47,395 nucleotides of DNA. It comes from an uncultured Bacteroidota bacterium (lineage in GTDB: Bacteria; Bacteroidota; Bacteroidia; Flavobacteriales; Flavobacteriaceae). Under the pieces are notes generated by a model. That model had not been told where the DNA came from. It did not search any database and saw only the letters and a list, made by a program, of their open reading frames with translations. The position numbers and the translations under genes are program-made. The stretch lies in assembly GCA_913062555.1 (NCBI GenBank), contig CAJXVU010000026.1, positions 1 through 47,395 of the forward strand, in the 5' to 3' direction. This document shows, one piece after another, positions 42,163-47,395 of the stretch. How positions within the stretch are numbered: position 1 is the first letter of the stretch; each line of letters starts with the position of its first letter.

Positions 42163-42178
42163 TCTCGTTATTTTAATT

Positions 42179-43135
42179 TTAGACATTAATTATTACATTC
42201 CCTGTTTTTTCTCCACTTAATACATATTTGTAAGCTAAAGCTATATCTCCTAGTGGATATTCTCGGTCTATAACTGGTTTAAATTTTTCATTTTTCAAAA
42301 GTCCTATAATATAAGGTATTGTCTTTCTCGTGCTAAATGGTACAGGGAAGATTACTTTTTTTCTATTTGAAATTGAAGTTGTGATTGCATAAAATAGATT
42401 TTGGGAATTAGGACCCAACTCTGAAGATATATAAACGCCACTTTCTTTTAATAAAGGTTTACATTTTCCAAAAGTACTTTTTCCTACTGCATCAAATATA
42501 AAGTCATATCTGCCTTTATCATCTGTAAAATCCTCTTTGGTGTAGTCATAAATTTTATCAGCACCTAAAGACTTAATTAATTTGACGTTTTTAGTATTAC
42601 AAGTTGCTGTAATTTGGACATCATATTGTCTGACAAATTGAAAGAGAGCTGAACCTATTCCACCTGTAGCTCCATTAATTAAAATTTTTTGCCCAGATTG
42701 AATATTAACTTTATGAATAAAAGTATAAGCATAATGAGCTCCTTCCAAACTTGCTACGGCTTGCTTATAATTTATGTTTTCAGGAATAAAAAATAGATTC
42801 TTGTCTACTATTGTTACATATTCAGCTTGTGATTCTGAACCTGTGTCATTAAAACCAAACACTTTATCTCCAATCCTAAATGACTGGACATTTTTCCCTA
42901 ATGATATTACTTCACCAGCAAAATCGGTTCCTAATATTATTTTTTTTGGTTTAAATAACCCTAAAACAAATCTCATAATAAATGGTTTGGCTGTGAGATT
43001 TGCACAATCTGTTCTGTTGACAGTTGTAGCATAAACCTTAATTAACACCTCATTGTCTTTCGGAGTTAGTTTTTCAATATTCTCAATTTTTATTTTATCT
43101 GAAGAACCATATTTCCTGCGTATTGAGGCTTTCAT
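42179..43135 (-). CDS. MDR-superfamily quinone oxidoreductase-like protein (copy 2)
   Basis: 318 residues from the ATG at 43135; the longer frame starts inside the upstream element. It is almost identical in architecture to copy 1 (18697-19662): VLIKVYATTVNRTDCANLTA, LGTDFAGEVISLGKNV, ILINGATGGIGSALFQFVRQ and the closing EKTGNVIINV. There is no zinc Cys set, so it is probably an NADPH:quinone or enone reductase. A single-gene unit between elements, likely duplicated with its boundary. Confidence 0.88.
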   Translation of the reverse strand: MKASIRRKYGSSDKIKIENIEKLTPKDNEVLIKVYATTVNRTDCANLTAKPFIMRFVLGLFKPKKIILGTDFAGEVISLGKNVQSFRIGDKVFGFNDTGSESQAEYVTIVDKNLFFIPENINYKQAVASLEGAHYAYTFIHKVNIQSGQKILINGATGGIGSALFQFVRQYDVQITATCNTKNVKLIKSLGADKIYDYTKEDFTDDKGRYDFIFDAVGKSTFGKCKPLLKESGVYISSELGPNSQNLFYAITTSISNRKKVIFPVPFSTRKTIPYIIGLLKNEKFKPVIDREYPLGDIALAYKYVLSGEKTGNVIINV

Positions 43136-43164
43136 GTTTTGTATATTTAGTTTTTCTTTAATGG

Positions 43165-43298
43165 AGCACAACGGTATTGTGTATGATTAGTTGCGGGAAA
43201 GGACGTGAGTCATTTTCCGCCGTGGCACTAAATTAATTAATTCGAGTGAATTTCCGCCAAGGAAATTCCGTAGCAATTAATTATACATGTTGTTAGCG
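43165..43298 (-). repeat. attC-like type I element
   Basis: The left arm is AGCACAACGGTATTGTGTAT then GATTAGTTGCGGG. The hairpin AATTTCCGCCAAGGAAATT is in the interior. The right arm is GCAATTAATTATACATG then TTGTTAGCG. The left edge overlaps the ATGGAGCACAACG stretch shared with 19685. It sits 6 bp from the hydrolase stop. Confidence 0.88.
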
Positions 43299-43304
43299 AC
43301 AGTT

Positions 43305-44204
43305 CTATTCCAATATTTTTTCTATAATTGAATAGAACACTTTTGGTTGTTCATACATAGGGAAATGCCCTGATTCGTCTATCCAATGAATTTCAATATC
43401 TGGTCTAGCAATTTTATATTCATAAGTCATAAACGAAAAAATATCTTGTCTTCCAGAAATAATATGAATTGGAGAATTTATATTTTCTAGATCTATTTTT
43501 AAGTTAAAATTGTAATTTAATAATTCCGTTGAAAGAATATAATTGGTTTCAATATTTTGATTTCCATTTATTAAAGGAAGATAATAATCAATCCTTGATT
43601 TATTATAAACATAAGCCAGTCTAGATAGATGTTTTAATTCTTTTTTTTCTGTTTCAGAAAAGTTACTTGTAAACGATTTACTATATAACGATTCCCATTT
43701 TAAATTCTCTTGTGTACCTAACTTGGAGGCAATATTACATAAGGCAACCCAAGCAGAATCAAAATCGAATGTGCCTGGAGAAACTAATATCAATTTTTTT
43801 ACTCTTTCAGGATATTTAGAAGCAAAAATGGACGCAAGTGAAACTCCATAAGAATGTCCTAATAATACTATTTTATCTATTTTTAAATTATCTAAAACCA
43901 AATTGATATCATTTAAAGCGGAATCAATGCTAACGGTAGATTTATCAATTTTCACAGGTGTTGAACGACCTGTCCCTCGTTGTTCGAGTAATATAATTCG
44001 ATTGTTACTAGACAATGTAGTTGCAACCTTTTCCAATTGCATTGCATTATTTCCTGGCCCTCCTGAAAGTATTAATATTTCTTCTCCTTGTCCATATGTA
44101 TGATAATAAAGAGAACCATAATCATACGGAATTGAGTCAAGCTTTTGTCCGAAGGAAATGGATATAAATAAAAGTGTGATTATTGTGAGTAATTTTTTTT
44201 CCAT
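43305..44204 (-). CDS. Exported alpha/beta hydrolase (proline iminopeptidase-like)
   Basis: 299 residues with a signal peptide (about 1-19, ending SFGQ). The oxyanion region LSGGPGNNAMQLEK and LLEQRGTGRST, the nucleophile elbow LLGHSYGVSLASIFASKYPE (Ser in GHSYG), ISGRQDIF with the acidic residue and DESGHFPMYEQP with the His complete the triad. The HGGPG-like start fits proline iminopeptidases. It is a single-gene unit with the stop 6 bp from one element and the start 17 bp from the next. Confidence 0.9.
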   Translation of the reverse strand: MEKKLLTIITLLFISISFGQKLDSIPYDYGSLYYHTYGQGEEILILSGGPGNNAMQLEKVATTLSSNNRIILLEQRGTGRSTPVKIDKSTVSIDSALNDINLVLDNLKIDKIVLLGHSYGVSLASIFASKYPERVKKLILVSPGTFDFDSAWVALCNIASKLGTQENLKWESLYSKSFTSNFSETEKKELKHLSRLAYVYNKSRIDYYLPLINGNQNIETNYILSTELLNYNFNLKIDLENINSPIHIISGRQDIFSFMTYEYKIARPDIEIHWIDESGHFPMYEQPKVFYSIIEKILE

Positions 44205-44221
44205 TTTATTTTTTTAAATTG

Positions 44222-44356
44222 CCGCTAACGGTTTTGGCTATGATTGCGTTGCGGAGAAATCCGATAGGATTTTTCGGCTAAGCAACGAATTTAATAAAAA
44301 GGCTTGGATTTCCGATAGGAAATTCAACCGCAATGAATTATAGGCGGTGTTGGCAA
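44222..44356 (-). repeat. attC-like type I element
   Basis: The left arm is CCGCTAACGGTTTTGGCTAT then GATTGCGTTGCGG. Two inner hairpins are AAATCCGATAGGATTT and GATTTCCGATAGGAAATTC. The right arm is GCAATGAATTATAGGCGG then TGTTGGCAA. It lies 19 bp from the next stop. Confidence 0.85.
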
Positions 44357-44375
44357 TAGTTTTTATTTTGTTTTT

Positions 44376-44645
44376 TTAATTCAGAACAAATATCTCATTT
44401 ATATAATTACCAATTAATATCATAAAATAAAATGAAAGAATGATATATGATATAGTTATAACGATATGTACTAGTTTAAATGACATAAGGTTTGAAGAAA
44501 AAATGTTTTCAAATCCCTTCTTTTTATATAAGATTAAATAATTTATTAAAAATAGAATTATTGGTAAAGTCAAAGTAATTATTAAATTAATTGGACTTGC
44601 TTGTGTTTTAAAATAAAGAATTGAGACAATAGAAAAAAGATTCAT
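44376..44645 (-). CDS. Small membrane protein, start codon possibly lost
   Basis: About 89 residues from ATG 44645. Three hydrophobic segments are visible (MNLFSIVSILYF, LIITLTLPIILFLINYLILY and LVHIVITISYIILSFYFMIL). The family is not recognised. Upstream the frame stays open and reads KNKKESKLHTYLVLTAFTS, which would give a longer first membrane helix beginning with an MNKKES-like start if the AAG codon had been ATG. It lies 19 bp from the element at 44222. Confidence 0.45.
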   Translation of the reverse strand: MNLFSIVSILYFKTQASPINLIITLTLPIILFLINYLILYKKKGFENIFSSNLMSFKLVHIVITISYIILSFYFMILIGNYINEIFVLN

Positions 44646-44663
44646 TGAGGTGAAAGCAGTCAA

Positions 44664-45071
44664 GACTAAATAAGTATGAAGTTTGGATTCCTTTTTATTC
44701 TTTTATAAAATATTCACATTTAAAAAAACTAAAGATTTATATATATTGACAACTATTATTTTATATGAAAACATATATTTTTTAATTTTAAGAAAAGTTT
44801 TTATTCAGAGCGTTTTTTTTTTAATTATTGCCAACGTCGTAAGGATTGAAAAGCATAATAATCTGCAATTGTGGCAACAAGAATAAATATGACCCAACGC
44901 ATTAAATGAAATTTTAAGAATTTAAATTTACAAAGATGCCAACCGAGTTATCTTACAAAATTGTTAAAGCTTTTGAGTTTCAATGTACCTAAAGTATCCG
45001 ATACATTTTTAAAATGAAAAAGTTCCAAATGGATTGAGTACCATCAGAGACTCACCTTAACCAATTATTAT
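44664..45071. other. About 400-bp gene-less region with element relic
   Basis: No ORF here is supported; a plus-strand frame is low-complexity AT-rich. TTGCCAACGTCGTAAGGATT at 44828 with GTGGCAAC at about 44871 may be a degenerate short element. Nothing else is recognised. Confidence 0.3.
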
Positions 45072-47072
45072 TTAATATATTTTACTTGAATCCCGGTTTC
45101 CAGGCAAATCACGATACCAATCCTCGTCTATTAGTCCTCCACTTGTTGCCCATGTTGAAAAGAAGTGATATGCTTCATTAATAGGATATCCTGCATCAGG
45201 AAAGTCAAACGACTCTGGTATATTAATTGCCCAAGGTAATCCATTTGAGGTTTTATAATAATAACCGCTTGCCACGTTAGTTGCATCTGAAGATGTACCA
45301 AAAAACTGCGGATCGGCGAGATCTGTTGGTTTATGTCCTGGTAAATGAATCTCCTTAGTTCGATCTCCGTTTACAAAAATAAATGGATTATAAGGAGGAT
45401 ATCCTGTTACATTTTGTGAAACTGGATTCCCAAAATTAATTGCAGTATTGATAGTAGTCACCGGAGATGTATGAGGGAAGGCACTACCTGAGGCTTGCAC
45501 AACATCGAATACATTATCAAAGAATATTATCGTTGCGCTACTTTGATTTGCTTCAGTTCCATTTCCATTGAGAGTGATAATATCATTTGTGAGATTTCCA
45601 CCGCTTACGTTCGTTACGTCGTTAAATGAAAGATCATCCAATTGAATTCCAAAGCCATTACTAAAACTAGCAAAGACTCCTTTAATGGTCCAATCTGCTT
45701 CTATATCAACCAAAAGGTTAGTACCATTTAGTATATGATCGATTTCATAATCAATTACCATATCATTGAAATCATAGTCTCCCTCAGCTGGCCACAGATC
45801 TTCAAAAGCTAGCGAGCCTGCAAAAGTATTTCTTAATGCTCTTAATGGGTCATCAGGGAAATCATCACTCTCATCTGAAATACCATCCCCATCACTATCT
45901 GTGCTGGGAGTTACCAGAGGAATACTGCCGGTTTCTATCGCTTCCCATGGATTTGCTGAAACATAAAAAATCAAATCATTAAAGTCATTATCACTGCCAG
46001 ATGTTCGTGTTTGATCTTCGAAACCATTTAATAAAAGTTGATTTCCGAAATCTGCTAATTGGACGGTATGTTGACGTTGACTTGGATCGCTTTCTACAGT
46101 ATTGAAATCTATTCGAGAATAAAACTTGGTAGCGTTTACATTTACACCTGTCCCAGTCCACGCATTTTGGAAAAGTACCCAAGATATGCTCTTTCCAGCA
46201 TCGAAGGTTCCCAACTTTATTTTATCTCCCGCATTGAGCTCACCATAAGAATATAGCAACGAGGCGTTTGGCAGAATAACAAATACAGAATCTATTTCAC
46301 TCACATTGGTCGGTGGGTTGTTGGTGTCAAAAATATAATATCCCAGAGCGTTCCGATATCCAGCACCTTCAGCAACAAATGTCACCCATACCTCACTAGT
46401 ATCAAGAATGATGACATCAAGTTCGTTTCCTGAGGTTAGATATTCAGGATTGTAAGTTGGAACTGGTCTAGTTTCGGGGAGAGAGGCATTCACCCCATTC
46501 AAAAACTCCTGACTCAAATTGTCTCCATCAGATTCAAGATAATGAGGTAGACCTTTATTCTGTCCTTCATTATAACTTCCCATATAATAGTAATTGTCTG
46601 AAATAGGAATAGGGTTAGTTGCATTTCTATTGTTATTTCTCATTGTTCTTGGATCTGGAACTCCTCCAAACTCTAGGCTCATATAAGGAGCTATGGCTTG
46701 CATTTTTTGGTTTGCAAAACCTACACTGTGAACTTGAACGAATAAATTTTCTAAATAAGTGGGTACTTGAATTGCAGTACTTAGTCTACCTGTTGAATTG
46801 GTAAATGCAGACGCCAAATAACTCCCTCCGAAGTCTGGGTGTTCCGTTAAAAAACTAACTTTAACCCCAGGCAGAGGCTGGCCTGTAATACTCTTCAGAT
46901 CAACATCAACATTTACCTCTGCAATGGTCAGAAAGTCAAAATTGGCAGGAATGTTAAGTTGTGCCATATCATTGCTTGTTGAATCAGATTGATCTTCCTC
47001 TATAACTTCTATGTCCATACTGCAGGAACAAAAAATTAAAGAAAGAATTAATGGTATAATTTTTTTTCTCAT
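45072..47072 (-). CDS. LruC-domain calcium-binding-type surface lipoprotein
   Basis: 666 residues. The lipoprotein signal has the Cys at FCSC (about residue 18). A DUF4114-like beta domain is suggested by VWVTFVAEGAGYRNALGYY and GSDNDFNDLIFYVSANPWEA. A short thrombospondin type 3-like calcium motif follows (DSDGDGISDESDDFPDDP, about 395-412). The LruC domain opens at FEDLWPAEGDYDFNDMVIDY (about 425-445) and fills the C terminus. Such proteins are outer-surface lipoproteins of Bacteroidota of unknown function. Promoter elements lie 65-95 bp upstream. Confidence 0.9.
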   Translation of the reverse strand: MRKKIIPLILSLIFCSCSMDIEVIEEDQSDSTSNDMAQLNIPANFDFLTIAEVNVDVDLKSITGQPLPGVKVSFLTEHPDFGGSYLASAFTNSTGRLSTAIQVPTYLENLFVQVHSVGFANQKMQAIAPYMSLEFGGVPDPRTMRNNNRNATNPIPISDNYYYMGSYNEGQNKGLPHYLESDGDNLSQEFLNGVNASLPETRPVPTYNPEYLTSGNELDVIILDTSEVWVTFVAEGAGYRNALGYYIFDTNNPPTNVSEIDSVFVILPNASLLYSYGELNAGDKIKLGTFDAGKSISWVLFQNAWTGTGVNVNATKFYSRIDFNTVESDPSQRQHTVQLADFGNQLLLNGFEDQTRTSGSDNDFNDLIFYVSANPWEAIETGSIPLVTPSTDSDGDGISDESDDFPDDPLRALRNTFAGSLAFEDLWPAEGDYDFNDMVIDYEIDHILNGTNLLVDIEADWTIKGVFASFSNGFGIQLDDLSFNDVTNVSGGNLTNDIITLNGNGTEANQSSATIIFFDNVFDVVQASGSAFPHTSPVTTINTAINFGNPVSQNVTGYPPYNPFIFVNGDRTKEIHLPGHKPTDLADPQFFGTSSDATNVASGYYYKTSNGLPWAINIPESFDFPDAGYPINEAYHFFSTWATSGGLIDEDWYRDLPGNRDSSKIY

Positions 47073-47136
47073 GACTAGATATTTAAATTACAGTAAATTT
47101 AAGTCACTTTAAAGGTGTCATCTGATGAAAATAGTT

Positions 47137-47167
47137 CAAAGGTAAATTTTGGTAGACAGCTACCCAA
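47137..47167 (-). promoter_or_regulatory. Promoter of the LruC lipoprotein
   Basis: CAAAGGTA (47137-47144) reads TACCTTTG on the minus strand, an exact -7 box. CAA at 47165-47167 (TTG on the minus strand) lies 20 bp further on, a suitable -33 element. Confidence 0.6.
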
Positions 47168-47287
47168 TAATTGAAGACAAATGGCATCTTTTACCTTTTC
47201 TTTTTGGATTTATGATAAACCTGGAAACGGTTCTATTTAGATTATAGTAAAGTAATTCGTTTAAAATCAATTTAGTTTTCAAATTAT

Positions 47288-47395
47288 TGCCAACGGTTTT
47301 GTATATGAAACGTAGCATGTTTAAAGACACTTTAATTTAAGGTTATGTACTTAGCCAAATATAAATATTTTGCTTTTAATTTTTCTCTTTGAAAC
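47288..47395 (-). repeat. attC-like type II element, cut by the window end
   Basis: The left arm is TTGCCAACGGTTTTGTATAT, then GAAACGTAGCATG, as in the type II element at 27922. ACTTAGCCAAATATAAATAT follows. The right arm would lie beyond the window, so the array continues to the right. Confidence 0.75.

Noticed and set aside
44683..44886. Plus-strand ORF of 67 codons
   Set aside because: Low-complexity, AT-rich, no family pattern, and overlaps an element relic; not a credible gene.

Overview
The window looks like a chromosomal segment of a marine-type member of the Flavobacteriia (Bacteroidota). The DNA is AT-rich, and several genes have the Bacteroidota -7 promoter box TAnnTTTG. There are many short lipoprotein signals, a protein resembling a type IX secretion C-terminal domain, an LruC-domain lipoprotein, a PafA-type phosphatase and a GH78 rhamnosidase. 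I see no rRNA, tRNA, CRISPR array, transposase or recombinase gene.

Layout. Positions 1-7.1 kb look like ordinary chromosome with conventional hairpin terminators. They hold a MarR regulator and YceI; a thiol/sulfur block (TlpA-like lipoprotein, AhpC/TSA-like protein, two rhodaneses); a sugar 1-kinase and nucleotidyltransferase pair; a small secreted protein; and a LuxR-type regulator. From about 7.9 kb the style changes. Single genes or short operons, mostly on the minus strand, are separated by a family of about 50-200 bp inverted-repeat elements, intact from about 12.6 kb and mostly degenerate before that. Their arms read roughly YAACGGTNTTGTGTATG at one end and TTATACACG-TTGTTAGGC at the other, with variable centres. 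Most element ends lie within about 35 bp of a stop codon on one side and a start codon on the other. The one clearly reversed element follows the plus-strand gene block.

Cargo carried between the elements: S41 peptidase, DUF4345 protein with a WYL regulator, 5'-nucleotidase, amidohydrolase, PAS histidine kinase, two near-identical MDR oxidoreductases, GH78 rhamnosidase with a methyltransferase, two HExxH lipoproteins, FMN reductase, DUF4386 protein, a TetR-SDR-DoxX module with visible operators, a RidA-like gene, a GNAT/DMT/nitroreductase operon, a Crp/Fnr regulator, PafA-like phosphatase, PD40 lipoprotein, a DoxX/OhrR-like MarR/nitroreductase/VOC operon that resembles quinone-stress operons, an alpha/beta hydrolase and an LruC lipoprotein.

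Interpretation. The arrangement (gene plus adjoining imperfect hairpin site, RYYYAAC/GTTRRRY-like ends, mixed cargo, duplicated and truncated units) is what one expects of integron-type gene cassettes with attC-like sites but without an integrase in view. This is inference. A non-integron repeat family that merely sits between genes is the main alternative. The catalogue of sites, their orientation rule, a head-to-head junction, a gene-less unit, a duplicated unit and a unit truncated at microhomology are set out as separate findings.
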